Shown: in pieces, positions 19,681 through 29,287 of the stretch
Position numbering within the stretch: position 1 is the first letter of the stretch
Layout of the letters: each line of letters starts with the position of its first letter
NCBI GenBank assembly: GCA_964469925.1
Contig: CAYXZL010000014.1
Location: forward strand, 1 to 32,255
Length of the DNA: 32,255 nt
From: CAYXZL01 sp964469925
Lineage (GTDB): Bacteria > Patescibacteriota > Gracilibacteria > Absconditabacterales > Absconditicoccaceae
Direction of reading: 5' to 3'
Notes under the pieces: model-generated
Seen by the model: the letters and a program-made list of their open reading frames with translations, nothing else
Database searches by the model: none
Told to the model about the DNA's origin: nothing
Position numbers and translations under genes: made by a program

Positions 19681-20005
19681 TGTTAGGGCTAATGAAGATC
19701 TTCTTTTTAACAGCTGAACCTACCTAGTTAGTGGAGAAGCTAGTGTTAGGGCTAATGAAGATCTTCTTTTTAACACCTCTGATGCTGGTAATTTGATTGC
19801 TCAAGCTTCTGTGCAAGTGAAACAGCTTTTTGAAAACAATCTTGGGCTGAGAAGTCACTACCCAGCAGCACTACAACGCGTTCATTCTTTGTTTAAGATC
19901 TTGGATACTGTTAAAGATATTAAAAGTCCAGATATTTTGCAGATGACGTTTGAGGCTTGATGAAGTGCTGCTAATGCTCTTGATGAAGCTCCTTGGGGCT
20001 TTTAG
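19613..20005 (+). CDS. Hypothetical helical protein with an internal tandem duplication
   Basis: The frame (130 aa from ATG 19613) begins MLSEILIDYRFNYSTALQSI and contains ASVRANEDLLFN twice, 21 residues apart, owing to a duplicated DNA segment. It ends FEAGGSAANALDEAPWGF. It looks soluble and mostly helical and has no recognised family. Codons upstream of ATG 19613 in this frame hit TAG at once, so either this is the true start or it is the 3' part of the gene beginning at 19546. The TAG stop overlaps the TAA of the convergent P-type ATPase in a single TTAG. Confidence 0.6.
19675..19775 (+). repeat. 63-bp tandem duplication inside a coding frame
   Basis: A 38-nt block (beginning AGCTAGTGTTAGGGCTAATG) occurs at 19675-19712 and again, identical, at 19738-19775. 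The offset of 63 nt keeps the reading frame. Perfect identity points to a recent duplication. Confidence 0.9.
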
Positions 20006-22755
20006 TCAGTCTTTGTTTTTTTGTTTTTTCGTTTTTTTTGCAATTCTCTCATACCGAGATACACACATCATCCGGCTATTGCTAATAATCGTTCTTTTGG
20101 TCCTATTGGTCCATTGCCTAGTGCCTTATTGATTATTGGGATATAGAGCAAAGCTGTGACCAATACTATGGATATGAGAAATGACACTAGTAGTGTTTTG
20201 TTGGACCAAAAGTATGGTGTGAAGACGCTTTTTTCTCCTGCACGGCGTGACAGAATATTTGCGTATTGGCACATAAGTATAGCAACATAGGTTGTCGATA
20301 CGGCTGTAGCATAATGCTCCTCACTGATATTGCTAGCCAGCAGTCACTGTCCGTCAAGCAAAAGTTTTGTTATGAAGACCGTGTAAGGTATCAGTCCCAT
20401 GAGAAATCATGCCCATATTAGGTCGATTAATACTTTTCCTTCTACGATATGTTTATCCGGATTTCTTGGTTTTTTACTCATCAGTGTTGCCTGTCCAGGG
20501 TCCCAGGCTAGTGCCGTCAACGGCAACATCTCTCCCACTAGGTCTACTGCCAATATCAAGAGTGGTATAATTGCTATTGGCCATCCAAACATCCCTGTAC
20601 AGAGAAGACTGATTAATACAACAAATAATTCACCTCCATTTGATGCTAGACTACTGAGAATGGTCTTTTTTAGGTTTTCGAAAATTATTCTTCATTCTCT
20701 GATTGCATGGACAAGGTCGCTAAAGCTATCTTTGAGTAATATTAGTGATGCAGCTTCTTTGGCCACGTCTGATCCTGTCAGTCACATAGCGACTCATACA
20801 TCTGCTTTTTTGAGTGCTGGTGCGTCATTGATTCCATCACCTGTTACTGCTACGATTGCTCATTGTGTTTTCAATACTGATACTATTCTTAGTTTGTCTT
20901 CTGGTGAGGTTCTTGAAAATATTACGTGTTGATTTTTCACTATCGTTGCAATCTCACTGTCACTCATCTTACTCAGCATTATTCCTTTTATTACTACAAT
21001 TTCTTGACCGTCTTTGTCGAGTCAGACTTTGTGTGCTATGGCTTTGGCTGTCAATGAGTAGTCTCCTGTAATAATTGCTACCTTTATTTTTGCTTCATAT
21101 GCTGCTTTCATGGCCTCTTCTACCTCCTCTCTGGGAGGGTCTATCATAGACACAATTCAAACTAAAGTGAGATGTGTCTCTGCTGTTTTTTGGTCAACTG
21201 TTTTCAACTGGTTTTCTGTCAGGGTTTTGTAAGCTATTGCTAAGTTACGCATAGCATTGCTTGCATTGGTATCATCGAAGTGTTTGATAGCGTCCTTATC
21301 TGCCTGCGTTATTGGTCTTGCTTTTCCATGGTCGAGGATGTGTGTTGTTTCTGATAATATTGATTCTGGTGATCATTTTACAAACGATATGATGTGTCCT
21401 CCTACTTGTCTGATTGATGACATCCTTTTCCTATCTGAGTCGAAGGGGAATATTGTATATTCTCTATGTGTTTGGTGTACTACTTCCAAGGCAAATCAGG
21501 CTTTTTCCCCCAACGTGATTAGTGCTCACTCTGTTGGATCTCCTAAGGTGTGTCGTGTACTATGATACTGATCTGGTCATGCTATGCGTGCGGTCGATGC
21601 TAGCATGCCTCATAAAAACAGCAATTTGTTGCTATTGATCCGATGTGTTGTTACTGGTACTCCATCTTGGTCGGTAATTTTCCCTTGTGGTTTGTATCAT
21701 AGCCCTGTTGCGTAGTAGTTTTTTCCTGCAATTCGCATCTGTTGTGCTGTCATTTCATTTTTTGTTAATGTTCCAGTTTTGTCTGTGCAAATGATGCTTG
21801 TGGATCCAAGGGTTTCTACTGATGATAGTTGTTTTACCACCACGTTTTTTTTGGCTAATTTATTAGACGCTAGCGATAATGCTATTGATATCTGTGCTGG
21901 CATCCCTTGTGGTACGAGCGACATTCCTACACCTAGTGCAAACAGGAATGCTTCGTAGGTTGGTAGCTTTACTATGGTGGCGATGACAAATAGTATGGAT
22001 CAGACAATTATTGTACCGATTGTTAGTTTGACCGATATGTTGTTTATCTCTTTTTGTAATGGGGAGAAGTCTGATTTTGTCTGTTGACTTAGATCTGCTA
22101 TGCGACCTAAGAGGGTTTCCTCACCTGTTGCCGTGACTATTGCTCTTCCCAGTCATTTTGCGACTGTCGTACCCATAAATACCATGTTGGATTGTTCTGC
22201 TATGGATGTTTTTTGTGGTAGTGAATCACTATATTTGCTTACTGGATTTGACTCGCCTGTCAGTGCAAAATCATTGGTACCCAATCACTTTGATTCTATT
22301 ACTCTTGCATCCGCTGGGACTGATTTTCCTTCTTCTAAGAGAATGAGGTCACCTGGTACTAAATCTTCTACTTTTATCTCTTGTTGTTTTCATTCTCTGA
22401 TTACTGTAGCGTAGGGGTGCACTAGTTTTTTTAGTGAGTCCATTATTTTTTCTGCTTTGTACTCTTGCAAAAAACCAATCATCGCATTGAATGCTACAAT
22501 GATCAGCAAAATAATGGCACTTCTTTCTTCCTGTAGGTAAAAGGAAATACCTGCAGTCACTAATAACAATATAATCATGTAATCTTTGAATTGTTTTAGT
22601 ACTTTTTTGATTCGTGATCCTTTTTTTTCTGTTGTAATGCTATTGGGCCCGTATTGTTGTAGTGCTTTTCTTATGTGCTCTTTTTCTAGTCCTTTTCTGG
22701 ATGTTTGTAACTGTTCTAGGACTTGTTCTAGCGAGAGTGCGTGGAAGTTTTGCAT
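20002..22755 (-). CDS. P-type (P2) cation-transporting ATPase
   Basis: The 917-aa product is a full-length P2-type ion pump. The N-terminal cation-ATPase domain is HALSLEQVLEQLQTSRKGL, followed by paired membrane helices (about 60-100). The actuator domain has LTGES and the M4 region has VGMSLVPQGMPAQ. The phosphorylation site is CTDKTGTLTKNE (Asp about 325); nucleotide-binding and hinge domains follow, then six C-terminal membrane segments with AVDLVGEMLPLTALAWDP. P2 pumps export or sequester Ca2+ or Na+/K+. The M4 motif is PEGL in SERCA and Na/K pumps but PQGM here, so the ion cannot be assigned. TGA glycines are frequent. It is divergent from the HIT gene, with 86 nt between the starts. 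Confidence 0.93.
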
Positions 22756-22788
22756 TGTTTTGTGTATATGAAAAGAATTGTTATTGAG

Positions 22789-22802
22789 TAAGGTATTCCT
22801 TA
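22789..22802. promoter_or_regulatory. Small inverted repeat between ATPase and HIT gene
   Basis: TAAGG-TATT-CCTTA lies in the 86-nt divergent intergenic space, 34 nt from the ATPase start and 39 nt from the HIT start. It could be an operator; there is no further support. Confidence 0.25.
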
Positions 22803-22841
22803 TTATTCTGTTAATTATATTTACTTATTTGATGCTGGCAA

Positions 22842-23243
22842 ATGTCGACTATTTTTTCTCAGATTATTTCTGGTGATGTTCCTGCTTATAGACTGTATGA
22901 AGATGAGCTTACTCTTGCTTTTTTGGATATCCGTCCTATGGCTAGAGGTCATAGCTTGATTATCCCGAAGATTGAAATTGATCACTTTTTGGATGTTCCT
23001 GAGCCCTACTATAGTGCTGTGTTTCAAACTGCAAAAATTATCTGACAAGCCATGATGACTTCATTAGATTGTGAAAGGATTGCTACTTTGATAGAGTGAT
23101 TTGGAGTTCCTCATTTTCACTATCATCTTATCCCCGTCTATAAGGCTGGTGATTTAGATATTAGAAATAGACTTATTCTTCGTGATGAAGAATTGGAAGA
23201 GGTGCAGCAGTCTATTGTATGAGCTATTTCATTATCGCTTTAG
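22842..23243 (+). CDS. HIT-family nucleotide hydrolase
   Basis: This 133-aa protein begins STIFSQIISGDVPAYRLYEDEL and has the PMARGHSLIIPK strand. The histidine triad is GVPHFHYHLIP (H-x-H-x-H-x-x). HIT proteins hydrolyse nucleoside phosphoramidates or dinucleoside polyphosphates; length and motifs fit the HINT/Fhit-like bacterial type. TGA glycines occur at 23044-23046 and 23098-23100 among others. Its TAG stop overlaps the TAA of the convergent secreted-protein gene. Confidence 0.94.
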
Positions 23244-23659
23244 CTGGCACATTTTTCTTGTAGTCCATTTTCCAACTCGAAATCGTTCTGTCACAAGTTT
23301 TTATATTTTTCTGTTATTGTTTGCAATTGTTTGGTGTCTAGTAGTTCGCCTGTGTTTTCTCGGTAGTAGTAATACATTTCTCCATCTTGTTCAGCTATTA
23401 GTCGTTTTCCATCCATACAGATTTTCACCCTCAGTGAATTACAACCCGGTCAGTCGTCCGTGCTAATGAGGTAATAGCCGCTGTTTTCTTGTGTACCGTC
23501 GCCGTTGTAGAGATTACGTATTATCTTATATAAGACTGGGGACTGTTGTGCTTGTGCTGTATTGTATACTGTGAAAAGCAATGCACAGAAAACTGCTCTT
23601 AGCAAAAAACTTGCTAGTCTTTTGTTTTTTCATGGATAATTTTCTGGATTGCTTCTCAT
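23240..23659 (-). CDS. Secreted or membrane-anchored small protein
   Basis: The 139-aa protein has an N-terminal signal-like segment (KNKRLASFLLRAVFCALLFT, then YNTAQAQQ, with a plausible cleavage after AQA). The roughly 100-residue mature part contains DGPGCNSLRVKICMDGKRLI and YYYRENTGELLDTKQLQ. The two Cys residues near CNSLRVKIC and a third near the C-terminus could form a disulfide outside. No family is recognised. TGA glycines occur at three places. It is convergent with the HIT gene. Confidence 0.65.
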
Positions 23660-23783
23660 TTTTTTTGTTTTGGCTAAATTTTCGGGGCACTATAATAGTT
23701 TTGATGTCAATATCAACTTGCAATACTTGCCTTTATCACTATTTTGGTCTGCGTTGATTTATTTTTTTGTTGTGTCATTTTCG

Positions 23784-24335
23784 ATGCCTAAGAGAACGAA
23801 GGAAAACAGAACAATAGAGGTTATATTGCTTGTGGATGATAAGCATTTGGGTGAAAAATATGAGCAGGTGAGAGTTGCGCCTTCTTTTGCTAGGAATGTT
23901 TTGATCCCTCAGAAAAAAGCTGTTTTAGCTACTCCTATGTATATACATAACCTTGCAGCTAAGATGAAGGCTGCTGAAGATAAAAGAGCGAAGAAAGCCT
24001 CTTCTTTTGATGATCTTTTGATGAAAATTCAACATGATGGAGGCTTACATCTTACGGAAAAGATGAATGAAAAGTGACATCTGTACGGAAAGGTGGGTGA
24101 GGATATGCTTGTTGCTAAGATCAAAGAAGTCTATGGTATTGATGTTGATACCCACTATTTCAAAATGAAAAAGAAGCTAGCAGAAGTTGGTGAACATATT
24201 ATTCCTTTTCAGTACAGAGACATGCAAAAAACGATTACTGTTGTGATTAAGGGTGAGATGGATAAGGCGGTAGCTAAAAAGGTCGAGGAACAAGGTGAAA
24301 GAGGTGAAATCGCTTCTGAGCAAGTGTCTGATTAA
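23784..24335 (+). CDS. rplI: Large-subunit ribosomal protein bL9
   Basis: bL9 is a two-domain protein at the base of the L1 stalk. Here the N-domain reads IEVILLVDDKHLGEKYEQVRV then SFARNVLIPQKKAVLAT. A basic connecting helix follows (LAAKMKAAEDKRAKKASS), then the C-domain (GHLYGKVGEDMLVAKIKEVYGIDVD ... EVGEHIIPFQ). At 183 aa it is longer than E. coli L9 (149), with an N-terminal MPKRTKENRT and an acidic C-terminal tail. One Gly (EKGHLYG) is TGA at 24075-24077. Some other candidate-phylum groups lack L9, so its presence is informative. Confidence 0.93.
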
Positions 24336-24517
24336 TATTTGTTACGTTTTTCTACATTTTCTATCAACGCTCTTGGGGAGTAGTGTTTTTTGTTGAGTGC
24401 GTTCTTAGACTTTGATTGTATTCTATTACGATCATTTTGCGTTCGGTGCAAAAGTTTTGCATGAGTTCTTCTCACTGAGCTTCGTTTTATTGTATTTTTT
24501 TTATCTTTTTGCTTCAA
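24332..24517 (-). CDS. Possible small basic protein
   Basis: This 61-codon frame (alternative start at 24517) is rich in Arg, Lys, Asn and His (SSVRRTHAKLLHRTQNDRNR) and ends in TAA, which overlaps the TAA of rplI on the opposite strand. It overlaps the end of the next gene by 31 nt, and no standard start codon is well placed. A competing 33-codon frame at 24361-24462 is equally open. Translation is unproven. Confidence 0.25.
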   Translation of the reverse strand: MKQKDKKNTIKRSSVRRTHAKLLHRTQNDRNRIQSKSKNALNKKHYSPRALIENVEKRNKY

Positions 24518-25011
24518 AAACCGCTTTTGATTGTTTGTTTTAAGGTATACAGTAGGCTTTTTGCTTCATTGTCTACTCATGTGTTCTTTTCTACGAATTG
24601 GAAATTGTCGTATTTCCCTGTCGCTTCTTTTCTAACATTATAAACCAATAGCTCACCTGGTGTTCCGTGCTCCTCGACTTCATCTATATAAAATGCTGGT
24701 TCAGACACATATACCATTGGTTCTTCCTTTTTCTTTCCGTCTAAGGCGAAAGCGAATATATTATGTCTCATTCCACCCTGTCAATTTACTCCATGTTCTC
24801 TTTTTACTACTAATGTAGGAGATTCTCTGTATGTTGTAGCTTCTTCTATTTTATTAAACCCCTCATTCTCGTCTTTGGGGTTTGGAATCAATATTGCTGC
24901 TAGGCTAACCTTAAAATTTACTAATGGTGTTTCGTATGATATTTCGTTTCCATCAAGTAGGGCTTCAATGTCTGTGTCTTCCAATCAAATCTTTGGTACG
25001 TTGAAATTCAT
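24487..25011 (-). CDS. Hypothetical protein, unknown family
   Basis: The 174-aa frame begins MNFNVPKIGLEDTDIEALLDGNEISYETP. It alternates strand-like segments (FKVSLAAILIPNP, MVYVSEPAFYIDEVEE, GELLVYNVRKEA) with charged loops, suggesting a soluble beta-rich protein. It is acidic overall with no signal peptide. TGA glycines occur at 24577-24579 and 24781-24783. It lies 29 nt after the histidine-phosphatase-like gene on the same strand, probably the same operon. Confidence 0.65.
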
Positions 25012-25040
25012 CGTGTTTTGTTAGATGTAAAAGGGTTTGT

Positions 25041-25556
25041 TTATAGTTTGTTGCCGAAGTCGTCTGTTATATCACCGTGCTCTAACTTTTGATGCAAATC
25101 ACTAAGTCTTACCATATCTTCTAAGTTGGGTGTCCGTTCTCCTTCTTTTGGTTCTGGATTGTTATATGCTAGTTTACTTGCTGTCCCCCATAGTATTGCT
25201 GACAGTGTGTTTCTATGACTCAGTATTATTTCTTGTTCCTTTTGTCCTGGTTTTATTGGATTATGATATTGTATCGCATCGTTTTCTTTTAGTTCCCAAG
25301 CATCATCTAATAATGGGTCTTGGACGTAGTTTACTTTCAATCATCCACCCCCTAAGGACTCTCCTAGCAGTGTAGCTGATTCGACAACTCTCTTTTTAAC
25401 TCTATACTTTATTGTTACTTCTTTTATTTTGTTGTCTGAGAATGCTTTTCGCAATCTTTTTGCTGCTCCTAGAACTTGTCTAACTCCTTCTATGGATAAT
25501 GGCCCGTTATTTTCATTGTCGTACTCATCTTCTCCATGTCTCATAAAGTAGGTCAT
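25041..25556 (-). CDS. Histidine phosphatase superfamily (PGAM-like) protein
   Basis: The 171-aa protein starts MTYFMRHGEDEYD, giving the RHG phospho-histidine motif at residues 6-8. PLSIEGVRQVLGAAKRLR follows as in phosphatases of this superfamily. A second His lies in ILSHRNTLSAIL (about residue 114), where the family has its second catalytic His. The normal core is somewhat longer, so it may be a minimal member. The substrate is unknown. TGA encodes the Gly at 25341-25343 that joins the two halves. Confidence 0.75.
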
Positions 25557-25611
25557 GTTTGTTGGTGATTTTATGTAGATCCGATTTTGTGTGGTCTTTT
25601 TATTTTTTAAC

Positions 25612-25941
25612 CTAAACTCCTTTTTTGGTAAATCTGAACAAAAACTTTCTTTCTTTAGGTGGATTCTCTTGTGTTTTGCTTAATACTTCTACCAAAGTTT
25701 CGTTTCCCTGTTCACTAATTTGTACACTCTGAAGACTAATGTTGTTATGCGGGTTTCTTTGTGGCTCATGACCGATTCATTTGAGGTTATAATGTCGGTC
25801 TAACTTCTGCTCTTGTGTTTCTCCTCATAGTGTCACTACAATTTTATGGGCTTGTCGGTTTGCACCATATGCTTATGCACATCATCAATTATCTCCTAAT
25901 TCTGCTGTGACATCTCACTCTACTATTTTATTCCAAACCAT
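25612..25941 (-). pseudogene. Gene interrupted by an in-frame TAA
   Basis: From ATG 25941 the frame reads MVWNKIVEGDVTAELGDNGGCA, then TAA (25873-25875), then continues AYGANRQAHKIVVTLGGETQEQ to FLFRFTKKGV and TAG at 25612. The residues either side of the TAA read as one protein. A TGA glycine changed to TAA by one G-to-A step is the simplest explanation. The frame is open further upstream (..EVKIKKSSNHKTNILQKLQK) as far as an ATG at 26019, but another TAA (26011-26013) follows that ATG directly. No family is recognised. Confidence 0.55.
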
Positions 25942-26054
25942 TTTTTGCAGTTTTTGTAAAATGTTTGTTTTGTGATTACTACTCTTTTTAATCTTGACTT
26001 CTATACTATTTTAGTTCATATTGTCATAATAAACTTTATTACAACTCATCTGGA

Positions 26055-26801
26055 ATGATTGATCTCTCCTCTTTTTGATTGACTGACAATCAATCAAAAC
26101 TATATCAGATATGATTGCAGTATGGCAGTCGTACTGTCAGCTTTTTAGCTTCTAAGCTTTGATTTCATAGAGTGTTGACTTATAATACCTTGCAAGAACT
26201 TCTTCGTTTGGGTTATTGTACATCGATCACTAAGGGTAACACTGGATACTATAGCATGGTTGATCCACAGTTTATCAAAGAAAAGATTGAGCAAAAACTT
26301 GCTAGTTTTGATTCTATCTTACCACAATTACAGGCTCTGCATGCTGAGTCACAGGGTGCTTTTACTATCAAACTTTTTCAAGGTTGTGAATGAATCAAGG
26401 CACTGTATGATGAAGTGACCCACTCTCATACCAATCTCAAAGCATTTTTGGGTGCTGACCATATTGATCCAGAAGTGGAAAAATACTTGTATGATGTCTA
26501 TCTTCCTAAGAGATTGTCTGCTGGTATTCACAGCCAGGCAATCGTTTCTGATACGGATGCAAATAGATATTTTGCTGACAGCAACAATGTTCCTCAAACT
26601 GAAACACTCATCATTCCTGTTACGACTTTTGACTTAGACTGTGAAATTATCTTGTTTGATAAAAAGAAAATATTGGTGGCAACGCTCTCTACTGATGAGA
26701 TGTCGTGATTACTTATTGAAAGCAAAAACTTGTATAAGAGCTTGGAAAATATCTTTGACCTTTTGTGGTCTGTCTATGCTCTAAAGACCAAAAAAGCTTA
26801 G
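26055..26801 (+). CDS. Second TrmB-like transcriptional regulator
   Basis: The 248-aa protein has the same plan as the regulator at 14184-14966. An N-terminal helix-turn-helix (FGLTDNQSKLYQIGLQYGSRT, then LGFHRVLTYNTLQELLRLGY) is followed by a coiled linker (KEKIEQKLASFDSILPQLQ). A C-terminal domain comes next (FQGCEGIKALYDEV ... CEIILFDKKKILVATLSTDEMSGLLIESKNLYKSLENIFDLLW). The shared ending with FD..K and ESK.LY..L.NIFDLLW marks the two as paralogs. It lies 53 nt upstream of the truncated uvrB. Five or more glycines are TGA, which hides its N-terminus in the standard code. Confidence 0.82.
26075..26093. promoter_or_regulatory. Inverted repeat in the 5' end of the second TrmB gene
   Basis: TTGATTG-ACTGA-CAATCAA is a perfect 7-bp inverted repeat located about 20 nt after the proposed start codon. 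It could be an autoregulatory site or just part of the coding sequence. Confidence 0.25.
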
Positions 26802-26854
26802 ACTTTCATGTCTTTACCTGTAGTATAGGTCTGCTTTGTTTTTCTTTTCGTTGG

Positions 26855-28372
26855 ATGTTTCAGTTGCAATCTTCTTTTTCGCCTGCTTGAGATCAACCCA
26901 AAGCAATAGAGCAGCTCCTTGCTGCGTACGACCGTTGAGACAATATTCAGACACTATTGGGTGCTACTGGTACGGGTAAGACTTTTACGATGGCACATTT
27001 GATTCAACACCTTCAAAAGCCAACTTTGGTGGTTTCACACAACAAGACTTTGGCTGCTCAGCTTGCTACCGAGTTTAAGCATTTTTTTCCTAAAAACGCT
27101 GTACACTATTTTGTGTCTTATTTTGATTATTATCAACCAGAGTCCTATCTTCCTGACAGAGATATGTATATTGAAAAGGAGGCAACGATTAACCAGGAAA
27201 TAGAGATGTATAGGCTTGGTGCTTTGGCTTCTTTGTTGAGTAGGCAAGATGTCATTATCGTTGCCTCTGTTTCTGCTCTCTACGGTTTGTGACAAAAAGA
27301 TCATTTTGCTGAGCATACTATTAAATTTCTTGTGTGACATGATTATGATTTTCGTGATATCAAAGCGAGACTGCTTAAGATGCAATATAATCCTGTCCAG
27401 AGTAGTATCGAACAAGGGATGTTTGATATCAAGGGTGAGATGATCGATATCTACTCAAGTATTGAAAAAAAACTTTACAGACTTCTTTTTAATGAGGATA
27501 CTTTGGAGCATATTATTGTCAAAGATCCCTTAAGCTTTGCCGATCAGGGGGTATTAGAATCCGTTACTATTTGGCCGTCGACTCAATATATGCAGGACAT
27601 GTCTCAGCTAGAATCAATCTTGTCTTCTATTCATGAAGAAATGCTGATGAGAGTTGCTGAATTGGAAAAGGCCGGCAATGATTTAGAGGCCAATAGGATC
27701 AAAAAAAGAGTGGAATATGATATTCGTATGATTAGAGAGACAGGTTTTACCAATGGTATTGAAAATTATTCGCTGTATTTTGATGGCAGAAAGCCTGGCG
27801 AACCCCCTACTACCCTCTTTGACTATTTCCCTGATGATTTTTTGATGATTATCGATGAATCACATATGACAGTTCCCCAGCTCAAGGCTATGCCACAGGC
27901 GGATAGATCGAGAAAATCCAACCTCATTAAGTATGGTTTTAGGTTGCCATCAGCGATGGATCATAGGCCTCTTAACTTTACTGAATTGGAAGGTATTATG
28001 TGACGGGAATCTATTGATACGATTAGCAATGATCTTAACTTTCAGCAATCGGAATATTTTGCTGCAAGACTAAGTAAGAGTTCTGATACGATTCTCAAAT
28101 ACCATACCGATTGCTTGCTCGGCAAACATAAACCTGATGCTAAGACACTTTTTGTCTCTGCGACTCCCTCTGCTTACGAATTACAGCATTCACCAGAGCC
28201 TATTGAACAAATTATTAGACCTACTTGACTTCTTGATCCAGTAGCGTATGTGTATCCGAAGTCTGGAGACTATGGCTCGCTGGTCGCGAGTGTTGACAAA
28301 TTGCTTGCAAAAAAGCCTGCGTTGCAGTCGTACTATGAACATTATGACGATGCTTTGGTGGTGTTTGATTAA
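26855..28372 (+). CDS. uvrB: UvrB excinuclease subunit, C-terminally truncated
   Basis: UvrB is the damage-verifying helicase-like subunit of nucleotide excision repair. The first 500 residues are well conserved: GDQPKAIEQL, Walker A GATGTGKT, the damage-contact hairpin FDYYQPESYLP, ALYGLG, the DESH box, YGFRLPSAMDHRPL and LFVSATPS, with RPTGLLDP at the domain boundary. Then, after YVYPKSGDYGSLVASVDKLL, translation stops at TAA 28370. Normal UvrB is about 660-670 aa; here 505 aa remain. The whole second helicase domain (TTLTKKMAEDL, arginine finger, QTIGRAAR) and the UVR tail are missing, and they are not found in another frame downstream, where the convergent transporter gene begins 3 nt later. 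Such a protein should not hydrolyse ATP productively. Confidence 0.9.
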
Positions 28373-28375
28373 CGG

Positions 28376-29287
28376 TTATTTTTTATACGATTGGATTACT
28401 ATTCCTGCAACGATTAATACTAGTCAGATTATAGAAGAGAAAAGAATATTTTCCCCTATGAGGAGGAATATGAAAATCAGCGATACAAATGGTGTTAAAA
28501 ATATGATGTTTGCCATTCTCGCTGTATCACCATGTTTTAGGGCAAGAAACCAAAAGACTTGAGACAATGCACTTGTCCCTATTCCTAGTCGTGATAATCC
28601 TACCCATTCTACTGTGCTGATCTTAGGGATTTCTGAGACCATCATTACTGCTATAACAGTGTAGACCCCTGTGAACGCAAAGTAGCATAACATGGAGCTG
28701 AATCTTTCGTAATCATGTTTTTTACCTAGCACGGAAAATAGTCAGTAACAGAATGCTCCTGCTAATGCTAGTGCATTGCCTTTGATATTGGAAACGGGAT
28801 AGGTGAGAAGATTGCCTTTGGTGACAACTATATATACTCCTATAAAACTTATTATTATTGCTATGATTTTTTTGATTGTGAGTTTTTCTTTTAAGATGAT
28901 TGTCGAGAACACTATTACCCAAATTGGTCGTGTATAGTTTACAATAAAGGCTTCTTGAGCTGGGACAAATCTTAGTGCTGCGTAGAGAAAGAAATAGTAT
29001 AAGAAAATCCCTATGAATCCCATATAGGCAAAGTTGAGATAATCTTTCAAAGAGTATGTTTTAATATAGTGTATCTTTTTCTGAACAAATACGATAATTA
29101 ATAAACTTATCGTTGCGATTGTTGAGGTCATCAAAAGGACCTGCAAGTTATCAAGATTTTTTAGTAGTAGTTTTGCTACAGCAGCAGTAGTTCACCAAAG
29201 ACATACTGATAAGGCTACGTATATATACGATGTTTTTTCATTTGAGATGTTTGTGTCAGAGGAAGTTTTTTGTTTTATTATTGTCAT
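28376..29287 (-). CDS. EamA/DMT-family transporter
   Basis: The 303-aa protein has about ten hydrophobic segments in two EamA repeats. The first repeat starts YVALSVCLWGTTAAVAKLLL and includes AALRFVPAQEAFIVNYTRPIWVIVFSTIILKEKL. The second starts GNALALAGAFCYGLFSVLGKK and ends FLTPFVSLIFIFLLIGENI. This is the drug/metabolite exporter fold; the substrate is unknown. The ATG lies inside the end of the SLH gene (10-nt overlap). Several membrane-embedded glycines are TGA. Its stop lies 3 nt from the stop of the truncated uvrB, so the lost uvrB part may have been removed by a deletion ending here. Confidence 0.88.
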
